64,000 nt of DNA, from contig NZ_MDDV01000006.1 of assembly GCF_001854885.1 (NCBI RefSeq), forward strand, positions 80,125-144,124, in the 5' to 3' direction. Within the stretch, counting starts at the first letter, position 1; the number at the start of each line of letters is the position of its first letter. The notes beneath the pieces are model-generated. The model made no database searches. It was not told the origin of the DNA and saw nothing but the letters and a program-made list of their open reading frames with translations. The stretch comes from Ensifer sp. LCM 4579. Its GTDB lineage: Bacteria; Pseudomonadota; Alphaproteobacteria; Rhizobiales; Rhizobiaceae. Both the position numbers and the translations under genes were made by a program. This document shows, piece by piece, positions 45,003 through 53,312 of the stretch.

Positions 45003-46691
45003 TCAGCGAACGCTGAACTGCGCCTTCAGCCGCGCCACATTCGCCGCGGTCACACCTTGCGGATCGACGACCGCCATCCATGCATCGATATAATGCTCCG
45101 GCGCGTAGACATGGCCGTAGCCGACCGGCGAGGTCGTCGCCAGCGCCATGTCGGCGAGAAGCTGCAGCCCGGTTACCATGGGAAACCAGCTCAGCGCCGG
45201 CGAGACGTCGGGGCCGCGCGGCGCCTTCATCCAGTCGGGCTCGCGGTAAAAGGCATGCGGATCGAAGAAGGTCACCGGATCGCTCGCATATTGCAGGTAG
45301 ACGATCCGCATCGCGCCCCAATTCACCCCGGGAATATCGAGGTCGTTTTCCTGATTTGTGAAGCGGATGATCGAACTGTCGCGGTAGCGCGGCAGCCAGG
45401 CGGGCGAATCCGGGACGCGGTCCGCCGTAACCGAGCGCCAGAGCTCGCTTTGGAAGGGCGGACCGCTCCAAAGCGCCCCCTGGAAGGGATCGCTGATGAT
45501 GTCGAAGAGATCGAGCGAGCCCTGCGAATTCATGGCGCCGAGGCTCAGGCCGTGCAGATAGAGCTTTGGCCGCCGGTCGTGCGGCAATGTCGTCCAGTAG
45601 CGATAGACCTCCTCGAACAGCGCATCGGCGGTCTCGGCTCCATATCCCGGCTCGACCAACAGCGAAAGCCAGCTTGTCAGGTAGGAATATTGCACCGCCA
45701 CACTCGCGACATCGCCCTTCAGCAGATATTCGAGCGTGTCGAGCGCGGCGGGATCGATCCAGCCGGTTCCCGTCGGCACGACGATCACCAGCGACCCACG
45801 CTCGAACCCGCCGGCGCGCCTGAGCTCTTCCAGCGCCAGCCGCGCCCTTTCGTGCGGCGTCTCGGCGGAGTTCAGCCCGACATAGACCCGCACCGGATCG
45901 GGCGCTTTCCGGCCGTAAAAGGCGCCGATCTCCTCGCCCGACGGCCCGGAAGTCACGAACTCGCGCCCCTGCCGACCGAGTTCCCGCCAGTTCAAAAGAG
46001 AGGCATCGCTTCCGGTCTTCACCGGATCCGTCGGCGGCGCCACGTCGGGATCGATGAGCGCGTCGAGCGTCTGGAAGGAACTGTCGGCCGCATGCAGCGC
46101 AACGTTGAAAATGACGCCGTTGGCGATCGACCAGAAGAGCATGATCGCCATGAGGCCGCCGATCGCCCTGGCGACCGGACGCGTGAGAAACCGCTCCAAC
46201 CAGCGCGAAACGACGCGGAATATGAGCCGGAACAAACGAGCCGTGAGGACGAGCAGCAGGAAGACGAGACCTGCAACGAGGCCGAGCTTGACGGGTTCAA
46301 CGCTCTCGATGGGTTCGAGCCCCATGATAGTGCGCACCGTATTCTGCCATCCTGCCGTCTGCCACAGGAACACGGCGGCCGCCGCGATGCAGACGTTGGC
46401 TGCTGCGATCTTGAGTGTGCGCTGACGCCGCGCCGAAGGCTCGCGCAGCTCGAAGAAGGACCAAAGCCAGCGCAGAAACACGCCGATCGCGTAGCCGGCC
46501 GTAAGCGATGCGCCGGAGATCACTCCTTGAACTAGATAGGGCCGCGGAATGAGGCTCGGCGTCAGCGAAACCGCAAAGAACAGGATGCCGACGAGCATGC
46601 CGGACGCGGAGAACGAACGCAAGAAGCCGCCCACCGGATGCGGCAGCGGCCGCGTCCTACCCGATAGTTCCGTCTGCCGAAGCCGTTCCAT
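45003..46691 (-). CDS. Membrane alpha/beta-hydrolase family protein (Abhydrolase_9 type)
   Basis: The 562-residue protein has about five membrane helices in the first 210 residues (SFSASGMLVGILFFAVSLTP, then three to four more). A soluble alpha/beta-hydrolase domain follows, with the nucleophile motif GLSLGA and a histidine near the end (SPVGYGHVYAPEHYIDAW). The position of the hydrolase domain relative to the membrane cannot be settled here. The ATG at 46689-46691 has GGAGG seven bases upstream; ATGs further upstream are less likely. It converges on the LysR gene. The substrate is unknown. Confidence 0.8.
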   Translation of the reverse strand: MERLRQTELSGRTRPLPHPVGGFLRSFSASGMLVGILFFAVSLTPSLIPRPYLVQGVISGASLTAGYAIGVFLRWLWSFFELREPSARRQRTLKIAAANVCIAAAAVFLWQTAGWQNTVRTIMGLEPIESVEPVKLGLVAGLVFLLLVLTARLFRLIFRVVSRWLERFLTRPVARAIGGLMAIMLFWSIANGVIFNVALHAADSSFQTLDALIDPDVAPPTDPVKTGSDASLLNWRELGRQGREFVTSGPSGEEIGAFYGRKAPDPVRVYVGLNSAETPHERARLALEELRRAGGFERGSLVIVVPTGTGWIDPAALDTLEYLLKGDVASVAVQYSYLTSWLSLLVEPGYGAETADALFEEVYRYWTTLPHDRRPKLYLHGLSLGAMNSQGSLDLFDIISDPFQGALWSGPPFQSELWRSVTADRVPDSPAWLPRYRDSSIIRFTNQENDLDIPGVNWGAMRIVYLQYASDPVTFFDPHAFYREPDWMKAPRGPDVSPALSWFPMVTGLQLLADMALATTSPVGYGHVYAPEHYIDAWMAVVDPQGVTAANVARLKAQFSVR

Positions 46692-46874
46692 CGCGGACCT
46701 CCACTCCATACGTCGCCGCAATCGTCACTTCCGTTTGTCGTCCGGGGAATGCAAACCTCTGTCCGCCCTGCTGACGCCCAGAAGCCGGTTCCGATCAGGG
46801 AAACATGCAGGCGCGCAGTCTCGGCGGCAATGTCGCCCCATGCGCCGGCACAGTCAATTGCCGCAATCCGGCCC

Positions 46875-48197
46875 CTACTCCGCTGCGCCGGCCTTGCCTG
46901 CATAGTTCGGGCCGCGGGTCACCTCGACCGGCGTCTTCATGATGATCTCGCGATGCGGGAACGGGATCGAAATGCCGGCCGCCTTGAAAGCGTCCCATAA
47001 GGCAAGCAACACCTGTCCACGGATATTCGTCAGTCCATTGCTCGGATCGGAAATCCAGAACCGCAGCTTGAAATCGAGCGACGATGCCCCGAAGCCGGTC
47101 ATCCAGCAGACCGGCTGGGCGTAGGTGCTGGCGACTCGCGGCGTGGCCTTTGCCGCCTCGATCGCAATGCGAACGACCTCGTGCGGGTCGCTGTCATAGG
47201 AGGTTCCGAAGTCCACCTCGATGCGGACATACTCGCTGGAAAAGGACCAGTTCACCACCTGCTGCGATATGAAGTCCTCATTGGGAATGAGATATTCCTT
47301 GCCGTCCCTGGTGATGACGGAAACGAAGCGGGATCTCAGGTCGCGGATCGAGCCGAACGTATCGCCAAGCGTGATGGTATCGCCCGGCTTGATGGACTTA
47401 TCGAGCAGGATGATGATCCCGGAGATGAAATTGGAGACGACCTTCTGCAGGCCGAAGCCGATGCCGACGCCGACCGCACCGGAAAAGATGGTGAGTGCCG
47501 TCAGGTCTACGCCCGTCGCCGACAGTGCGACCGCGCCGGCGAACATGATCAGCCCGATCTTGATCAATTTGCTGATAAGCACCTTGAAAGAGGGCGTGAG
47601 ATCCCCGGAGCGATCGATCCAGTGCGCCATCACATTGCCGATCAGGACGGCCGCCCAGATCAGCGCGGCGGAAAGGACGATCGCCTTCAACACGATCAAC
47701 ATCGACAGGCGAACAGCGCCGAGATTGATCGCGACGCCATCGAGAGCCGCCAGCACGACGTCGTCCAGCCCGAGCGCATAAAGCGCAAAATAGGACCAGC
47801 CAGCGACGGCGACCACACGCGCCAGCACCAGGTTCCGGATGATCCGCGTCAGCACCGAAATGACGAACCACGCGGCGGCGAGCGTGAGCGCGGTGGAAAC
47901 CAGCCAACGATAGGACGGCCAGCCATATCGCAACAGCAGCACATCCGCGATCCACAGCCAGATGATCAGGAAGACCCATTTGAGCCGCCGCATGAAGGCG
48001 ATGATCACGCGAAGCAGGTCCGGATTTCCCTTGATCGTGCGTGCGCGTGCTTCCACCGCCGGCTCTATGTGTTTCGCCAGGATGCGGGAAACCAGGTGGC
48101 CGACCGCGATCAACGCCAGCTGGTAGAGAGTCCACTCATTCAAGACCATCGTCCGCAGCCAGGACTCCGTGGCCTCGATCGCTTGCAGGAAATCCAT
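46875..48197 (-). CDS. MscS-family mechanosensitive channel
   Basis: The 440-residue protein has N-terminal membrane helices, then the pore helix and beta domain of MscS: TIFSGAVGVGIGFGLQKVVSNFISGIIIL with the DKSIKPGDTI and GSIRDLRSR motifs after it. It should open under membrane tension to release solutes in osmotic downshock. It is larger than E. coli MscS (286 residues) because of extra N-terminal helices. A GGGAGGAC ribosome site precedes the ATG. Confidence 0.9.
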   Translation of the reverse strand: MDFLQAIEATESWLRTMVLNEWTLYQLALIAVGHLVSRILAKHIEPAVEARARTIKGNPDLLRVIIAFMRRLKWVFLIIWLWIADVLLLRYGWPSYRWLVSTALTLAAAWFVISVLTRIIRNLVLARVVAVAGWSYFALYALGLDDVVLAALDGVAINLGAVRLSMLIVLKAIVLSAALIWAAVLIGNVMAHWIDRSGDLTPSFKVLISKLIKIGLIMFAGAVALSATGVDLTALTIFSGAVGVGIGFGLQKVVSNFISGIIILLDKSIKPGDTITLGDTFGSIRDLRSRFVSVITRDGKEYLIPNEDFISQQVVNWSFSSEYVRIEVDFGTSYDSDPHEVVRIAIEAAKATPRVASTYAQPVCWMTGFGASSLDFKLRFWISDPSNGLTNIRGQVLLALWDAFKAAGISIPFPHREIIMKTPVEVTRGPNYAGKAGAAE

Positions 48198-48546
48198 TGC
48201 CGTCCTCCCAGAGCGCCGGGCGCCCGGTGAATACCGGTGAAAACGCCACGGACCCTAGTTCTTTGAATCTAGGCCAATTTTCCCACATTCAATGCTCGCG
48301 GCGGCAGAGTGCCCGTTGCCAGGCGATGCACAGACCCGCCCCGCAGGCCGCCGTGGCGAGTCCAGGTCGAGTTCACCCCCAGGGAATCGGCCGATGGAAC
48401 TCGCCGGCGATATTCTGCGCCTTATCTCCTCGATACCGGCGGAAATCTGCGCCGGCCATGATTAAGCTGCTGCAAATCGCCAGGACCGGTCCAAGCATTT
48501 GATATAATTTGAAAGAGCCAGGCCCGTTCACCCGGAGGAGAAAGCA
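48198..48546. promoter_or_regulatory. Divergent intergenic region upstream of the channel and the PLP enzyme
   Basis: The 349-bp gap between divergent genes holds a short hairpin around 48254-48273 (CCTAGTTC-TTTG-AATCTAGG type) and a TATAAT hexamer at 48503-48508, a possible -10 box for the rightward gene. No clear -35 box is seen. No gene is supported. Confidence 0.35.
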
Positions 48547-49827
48547 ATGACCGCGCCGCATCCATCAAAGACCCATATCGGCAATCATAAACTGCATCCC
48601 GAAACGCTGATGCTCAATTATGGCTACGACCCCGAGCTCTCCGAAGGCGCGGTCAAGCCGCCAATCTTTCTCACCTCCACCTTCGTCTTCCACTCGGCCG
48701 AAGAGGGCCGCGACTTCTTCGACTTCGTCTCCGGCCGGCGCGAACCGCCGGCAGGCGTCGGCGCCGGGCTCGTCTATTCCCGCTTCAACCACCCGAACAG
48801 CGAGATCGTCGAGGACCGGCTCGCCGTCTATGAGCGGGCGGAAGCGGGCGCACTCTTTTCCTCCGGAATGTCGGCGATCGCGACCACGTTGCTCGCCTTC
48901 GTTCGCCCGGGCGATGTCATCCTGCATTCGCAGCCGCTCTATGGCGGCACCGAAACGCTGCTGGCAAAAACCCTTCCGAATCTCGGCGTCTCCGCCGTCG
49001 GATTTGCCGACGGCATAGACGAGCAGGCGGTCAACGCCGCGGCGGAGGAGGCGATGAAGAAAGGCCGCGTCGCCTTTATTCTGATCGAGACGCCGGCCAA
49101 TCCGACCAACAGCCTCGTCGACGTCTCCATGATCCGCCGCATCGCCGACGGGATCGGCGAGAAACAGGGGCACCGGCCGATTTTCGCCTGCGACAACACC
49201 CTGCTCGGCCCGGTGTTCCAGCACCCGATCGATCATGGCGCGGACCTCTCGCTCTATTCCCTGACCAAATATGTCGGCGGTCACTCCGACCTGATCGCCG
49301 GCGCGGTCCTCGGCTCCAAGGCCCTCGTCAAGCAGGTGAAGGCGCTGCGCGGGGCGATCGGCACTCAGCTCGACCCGCATTCCTGCTGGATGATCGGCCG
49401 ATCGCTCGAAACCCTGGCGGTCAGGATGGAGAAGGCGAACGACAACGCCCATATCGTCGCCGAATTCCTGCGCGAGCATCCGAAGGTCGAGCGCATTCAC
49501 TACCTGCCCTTCGACGGGGAATCGAATGCCGGCCGTGTCTTCGCCGCCCAGTGCACCGGCGCCGGCTCGACCTTCTCCTTCGACATCGCCGGCGGCCAGG
49601 AGGCGGCCTTCCGCTTCTTGAATGCGCTGCAGATCTTCAAGCTCGCCGTCAGTCTCGGCGGCACGGAATCGCTCGCAAGCCACCCGGCCGCCATGACCCA
49701 TTCGGGCGTGCCGATCGAGGTCAGGCGCCGGATCGGCGTGCTCGAATCGACCATCCGCCTGTCGATCGGCATCGAGCATCCGGGCGACCTCGTCGCCGAC
49801 CTCGCCAATGCCCTGACGACGGCCTGA
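48547..49827 (+). CDS. Cys/Met-metabolism PLP enzyme, methionine gamma-lyase / cystathionine gamma-synthase type
   Basis: The 426-residue protein belongs to the Cys/Met-metabolism PLP family. It has YSRFNHPN near 77, the PLP phosphate loop [10 protein letters not shown], the [11 protein letters not shown] stretch, and the catalytic lysine in [12 protein letters not shown] (near residue 240). The C-terminal [17 protein letters not shown] is also typical. Family members cleave or form C-S bonds in methionine, cystathionine or O-acylhomoserine; sequence alone does not decide which. A GGAGGAG ribosome site precedes the ATG. Confidence 0.87.
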   Translation: MTAPHPSKTHIGNHKLHPETLMLNYGYDPELSEGAVKPPIFLTSTFVFHSAEEGRDFFDFVSGRREPPAGVGAGLVYSRFNHPNSEIVEDRLAVYERAEAGALFSSGMSAIATTLLAFVRPGDVILHSQPLYGGTETLLAKTLPNLGVSAVGFADGIDEQAVNAAAEEAMKKGRVAFILIETPANPTNSLVDVSMIRRIADGIGEKQGHRPIFACDNTLLGPVFQHPIDHGADLSLYSLTKYVGGHSDLIAGAVLGSKALVKQVKALRGAIGTQLDPHSCWMIGRSLETLAVRMEKANDNAHIVAEFLREHPKVERIHYLPFDGESNAGRVFAAQCTGAGSTFSFDIAGGQEAAFRFLNALQIFKLAVSLGGTESLASHPAAMTHSGVPIEVRRRIGVLESTIRLSIGIEHPGDLVADLANALTTA

Positions 49828-49833
49828 TATCTT

Positions 49834-50310
49834 TCAACTGCGGGCGAGGCCGAGCACGAAAAGCGCCAGCGCCCCGATCGAGGCGATGGTGCGGACATGA
49901 TTCCAGCGGACCCAATCGGTCAGGTAGCGCTGCTGCCAGAGCGCGGCGGCAGCCTCGCCGCGCGCCGCGGCGAGCGCTTCGTTCAAGGGAACGTTGAAGA
50001 TGACCGTCACCAGGAATGTGCCGACGAGATAGGCGAGCCCGCCGGCGGCAAACAGATAGCTCCCCCTCTCTCCCGTTGTGAAAGCGGCAACGATCAGCGC
50101 CAGGCCGAGAAGCGCGGTGCCCATGAAGGCGGCCAGAAACAGCGGGTTCTGGATCGCCAGGTTTATGGCGTTCATGGCGGCGATTCCCTGTTCCGCCGGA
50201 AGCCGCGACAGGGCCTGCATGACGCAGACCGAGAAGACGAAGAAGAGCCCCGCCATTAGACCGGAGCCGATGGCGGCTGTAAAAGCAAGGCCGGGAATGA
50301 AAGCTGCCAT
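49834..50310 (-). CDS. DUF1772 membrane protein
   Basis: The 158-residue protein has four membrane helices and the DUF1772 pattern (GSGLMAGLFFVFSVCVMQAL at the first helix, FLVTVIFNVPLNEAL in the third). The function of this family is unknown. A GGAG ribosome site precedes the ATG. It converges on the PLP enzyme gene with only 6 bases between stops. Confidence 0.8.
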   Translation of the reverse strand: MAAFIPGLAFTAAIGSGLMAGLFFVFSVCVMQALSRLPAEQGIAAMNAINLAIQNPLFLAAFMGTALLGLALIVAAFTTGERGSYLFAAGGLAYLVGTFLVTVIFNVPLNEALAAARGEAAAALWQQRYLTDWVRWNHVRTIASIGALALFVLGLARS

Positions 50311-50530
50311 GACTTATCTCCAGATCGAGCAAGCGGGAACTGCAAGCGCTCGGCACGGGGTTGCAACTGGAGAGATAGACGAGAGGCGCGATACAGTCAC
50401 CAGGCGCAGCACCTTTTTCGAAAGATCGGCCACCGCCGTTTCGCAAGCCCGCGCCTGGCCTCAAACCCGTGCATTTTACGGGTCCGGCTCGATTGACATC
50501 ACGCGCAGCCGCACCTAATCATCGCTGATC

Positions 50531-50764
50531 GGTTGGTTCCCGGAAAGCGAACGCGCTTCGGGAGTAAACGGGAACGTGAAGGATGGACCCAAGCTGGGCA
50601 TCTTAATCACGGCCGACCCCGCGACTGTAGTGCGGCGTGAATTTGCCGTTCCGGAGCGATCCGGGAAAAGCCACTGGAAAGGACCGCAAGAGGGCGGTTC
50701 GATCTGGGAAGGCGAGGCAAATCCCTGGTGCAACACCTGACGCCGCGAGCCAGGAAACCTGCCA
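50531..50764 (+). promoter_or_regulatory. Cobalamin (B12) riboswitch
   Basis: The leader of cbtB contains the conserved pieces of a cobalamin riboswitch in order: AAACGGGAACGTGAAG (50567-50582), GACCCCGCGACTGTAG (about 50615-50630), the B12-box neighbour AGCCACTGGAAA (about 50669-50680), GGGAAGGCGAGG (50706-50717) and GCGAGCCAGGAAACCTGCC (50746-50764). The following GATGCGGGCACAATGCCC part and the ribosome site GGAGG at 50811-50815 form the likely expression platform. Binding of adenosylcobalamin should reduce expression of the cbtB-cbtA cobalt uptake genes. Confidence 0.93.
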
Positions 50765-50820
50765 ATCGATGCGGGCACAATGCCCAATCGGGAACATCCC
50801 TTGCCATCACGGAGGTTGTC

Positions 50821-50997
50821 ATGGCTACGTCTAACGTTTCGAGCGTTTCGCTCTCCCTCAGCGATCGTCTGGTTGCGGGCATTCTTGCCCTCATGATCGG
50901 CGGTTTCCTCGTCTTCGGTGCAGGCCTTGCGAATTCGGCCGTGCTTCACGACACGGCGCACGACACCCGCCATTCCTACGGCTTCCCCTGCCACTAA
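50821..50997 (+). CDS. cbtB: CbtB, small cobalt-transport membrane subunit
   Basis: The 58-residue protein has one membrane helix (about 18-42, VAGILALMIGGFLVFGAGLA) and a histidine-rich tail HDTAHDTRHSYGFPCH that fits metal binding. This is the CbtB pattern. The frame extends further upstream, but the ATG at 50821 has ACGGAGG in front and lies directly after the riboswitch. It works with CbtA in cobalt uptake for B12 synthesis. Confidence 0.92.
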   Translation: MATSNVSSVSLSLSDRLVAGILALMIGGFLVFGAGLANSAVLHDTAHDTRHSYGFPCH

Positions 50998-51175
50998 GCC
51001 AATGGAACGCCTTGCGCGTTCCGGATCGAAGCTGAACAGAGCCGTCAGGCGCTCCGAGCATGTGCGCATGCCATCCGGCATGATGTCGCGGCTCGCGCAT
51101 CGGCGCCCTTTGTGCGCCCGGAAAGGCGCGGGGCGCTGTAGGAGTGCCCGACTGCGTTGGCTGGTCCGGTGCTCC

Positions 51176-51282
51176 CTACAGCGCCGCGCGTCTTATCAGA
51201 CGCGCAAAGGTCGCTGTAGCACTTTGAATTGCTGCATGTCTTTGCCCTTTAATCGAGGTCTATTAAAGGAGACATGCAGTAG
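51176..51282. repeat. RIME-like intergenic element, full length (about 107 bp)
   Basis: The element has two palindromes. The first is CTACAGCG-CCGCGCGTC-TTATCA-GACGCGCAAAGGTCGCTGTAG. The second runs from CTGCATGTCTTTGCCCTTTAA to TTAAAGGAGACATGCAG. The 107-bp length and two-palindrome layout match the RIME elements described in Sinorhizobium. An extra inverted partner (GGCGCTGTAGGA near 51132) lies before it. The element separates cbtB from cbtA. Confidence 0.85.
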
Positions 51283-51312
51283 GGGAAGCGCCGCATTGAG
51301 GAATATCGACAC

Positions 51313-52068
51313 ATGATCGTCAAGACACTTCTGGCCGCAATCGTGGCCGGGCTGATCGCCGGCGTCTTCATGACCGCCGCTCAGGAACTGCGCGTCACGC
51401 CGCTGATCCTGCATGCCGAAGAGTTCGAGGGCGGAGAGCAGCCTGCTGCGGGCCACGAGGAACATTCTTCGCTGAACGGTGTTTCGCCGCTCGAAAAGCT
51501 TCTCGCCTTGATTTCACCGATCACACCCGCCTATGCCCATGGGGGCGAGCACGAGGAGGAGGGCGGCATCCTGTTCGGCATGAGCCGCTTTTCCGGCACG
51601 CTGCTCGCCAATCTGGTCACGGGCGCCGGCTTCTCGCTGCTGCTTGCCGGCATCAGCCTGGTGGTCGGCCATCGGATCACGCTTGCAAACGGGGCGCTCT
51701 GGGGCGCCTGCGGCTGGCTGGCCGTGCACATGCTGCCGGCCCTCGGACTGCCGCCGGAACTGCCCGGCTTCCCGGCTGCCGACCTTGGCGAGCGCCAGAC
51801 CTGGTGGGCGCTGACCGTGCTGCTCTCGGCCGCGGGTCTCTACCTGCTGGCCTTGCGCGGAGAACTGGTCTCGAAGGTCGCGGGCCTCGTGCTGATCGCC
51901 GCACCCCACGCCTATGGCGCGCCGCAGCCGCTCGATATATCGAGCAATGTTCCGGCCGTCCTCGGCGCGGAATTCGCGGTCGCGGCGCTGGCCACGACAC
52001 TCGCCTTCTGGATCGTCCTCGGCGTGGTTTCGGGCTTCATCAACGACCGAGTCGTGAGGGCCGGCTAA
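51313..52068 (+). CDS. cbtA: CbtA, cobalt-transport membrane subunit
   Basis: The 251-residue protein has five to six membrane helices. A loop after the first helix is rich in His and Glu (AEEFEGG, HEEHSS, HGGEHEEEGG), suiting metal capture, and the C-terminal half has ALTVL-type helices followed by APHAYGAPQP. This is the CbtA family. It probably forms the cobalt importer with CbtB. It is 315 bases behind cbtB because of the repeat insertion, so how strictly the riboswitch controls it is uncertain. Confidence 0.9.
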   Translation: MIVKTLLAAIVAGLIAGVFMTAAQELRVTPLILHAEEFEGGEQPAAGHEEHSSLNGVSPLEKLLALISPITPAYAHGGEHEEEGGILFGMSRFSGTLLANLVTGAGFSLLLAGISLVVGHRITLANGALWGACGWLAVHMLPALGLPPELPGFPAADLGERQTWWALTVLLSAAGLYLLALRGELVSKVAGLVLIAAPHAYGAPQPLDISSNVPAVLGAEFAVAALATTLAFWIVLGVVSGFINDRVVRAG

Positions 52069-52466
52069 GGCACCACCACACTTCCGCCCCCTCTACCGTC
52101 ATCCTCGGCCTTGAGCCGAGGATCCACTCACAAGCCACCATCGCCCGAACGCCGCGCGTGGCGGCATGGCCGAACGGCACGGCGGTAGCGCTCACCCTCG
52201 CGGCTGGTCGTCGGTGCATGGATCCTCGGCTCAAGGCCGAGGATGACGATGGTGGGAAGGGGATGACGTTGGCGGGAGAGGGCCAAGACTGCGTCGGATC
52301 GAGGGAAAATGTCCGACACGACGTGTAAGAGGCCAGATTCTGCTGAGCCGTCTGATCACTGCCTCCACTGCCTCCTCCTCCACCGTCATCCTCGGCCTTG
52401 AGCATCGCGTGCGGGGGAGCGTATCAGTCCTTGGGCAAAACCGGAGGAGCGTGTCAATCCACTACT
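52069..52466. repeat. Intergenic region with three copies of a CCTCGGCCTTGAGCCGAGG-type palindrome
   Basis: The 398-bp gap between convergent genes contains two full copies of a palindromic element in opposite orientation (52099-52125 and 52220-52246, core TCATCCTCGGCCTTGAGCCG and complement) and a truncated copy at 52382-52403. The outer bases include GTCATCC and GGATCC flanks. No gene is supported in the gap. The strong hairpins could end transcription from both sides, although no T tract is present. Confidence 0.8.
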
Positions 52467-53312
52467 TCACATCCCAACCGACTTCCCCTCCGTCTCAAGC
52501 AAATGCGCCCTCAGTCTCTCGCGCCGTGTCTCGGCCTTCAGCAGCACGCAGGTGTCGCAGAAATCGCCGCCTTCCGTCCGATAGTAGAGACAGCAGCCGC
52601 TGCGCATCCGGTAGGTTCGGCAAAGCGCACCGCCCTGGGCTTCGACGCTTATCTCTTCATATCGCAGGTCACGCGACGCAAGCGGTGAGCCCGCGCGTTT
52701 GACGATGGCGAGAGCGCGCTCGATCGCGACCGCCTGCTCCCCCCGCAGACGTCCGATTTCCAGGAAAGCGCCCGCCAGGCCGTCGGCCGCAAGCCGCCAT
52801 TGCGCCCGTGCGGAAAGACCGCAGCGGCGCTTGATGAGCGCGATGATCGGTTTCATATGCAGGACGAAGCCATCGTGAAACCGTTTCTCCCCCTCCTCGC
52901 CTTTCCCGACACCCGCAGACGGCGCATCGAGGAGGAAATGAAAGCGGCCGGCCTCGAAGCTTCGCCCGCCCTCGGTCCGCGGATAGGTCTCGAAGCGGAG
53001 CCCCGCGATCCGGGGCACGAGACCGGCGGCGAGATAGATGGCGCCCATCGCGAGGCCGAGCCGGTGACAGTAGAAGGCGATCAGATGCGCCGCCCGGATC
53101 TTGTCGTCCATCCTGGAGGCGAAGCGGTCCTGATAGGCAAGGCAGGCCTCCATCCCGGTGGAGCCCTCCGTCCAGAAGGCGGCCGTGGCCGCGAAGGCCG
53201 TCGGCCCCTCAAGGGAGCAGCCAACTTCCGGAAAGGCAGTCGTGAGCCAATCGATCGACGCCGCAAATCCCCCGCTCTCCCGCATCGGCCGCGCCTGTAC
53301 CCGCCTCACCAT
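52467..53312 (-). CDS. FhuF-like siderophore-iron reductase
   Basis: The 281-residue protein ends with the [2Fe-2S]-binding pattern Cys-Cys-x10-Cys-x2-Cys (C240, C241, C252, C255 in SGCCLYYRTEGGDFCDTC), characteristic of FhuF-type ferric-siderophore reductases. It should reduce iron in imported ferric siderophores in the cytoplasm. The upstream gene's stop and this ATG are directly abutted (TGA then ATG at 53312), so translation may be coupled. Confidence 0.85.
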   Translation of the reverse strand: MVRRVQARPMRESGGFAASIDWLTTAFPEVGCSLEGPTAFAATAAFWTEGSTGMEACLAYQDRFASRMDDKIRAAHLIAFYCHRLGLAMGAIYLAAGLVPRIAGLRFETYPRTEGGRSFEAGRFHFLLDAPSAGVGKGEEGEKRFHDGFVLHMKPIIALIKRRCGLSARAQWRLAADGLAGAFLEIGRLRGEQAVAIERALAIVKRAGSPLASRDLRYEEISVEAQGGALCRTYRMRSGCCLYYRTEGGDFCDTCVLLKAETRRERLRAHLLETEGKSVGM

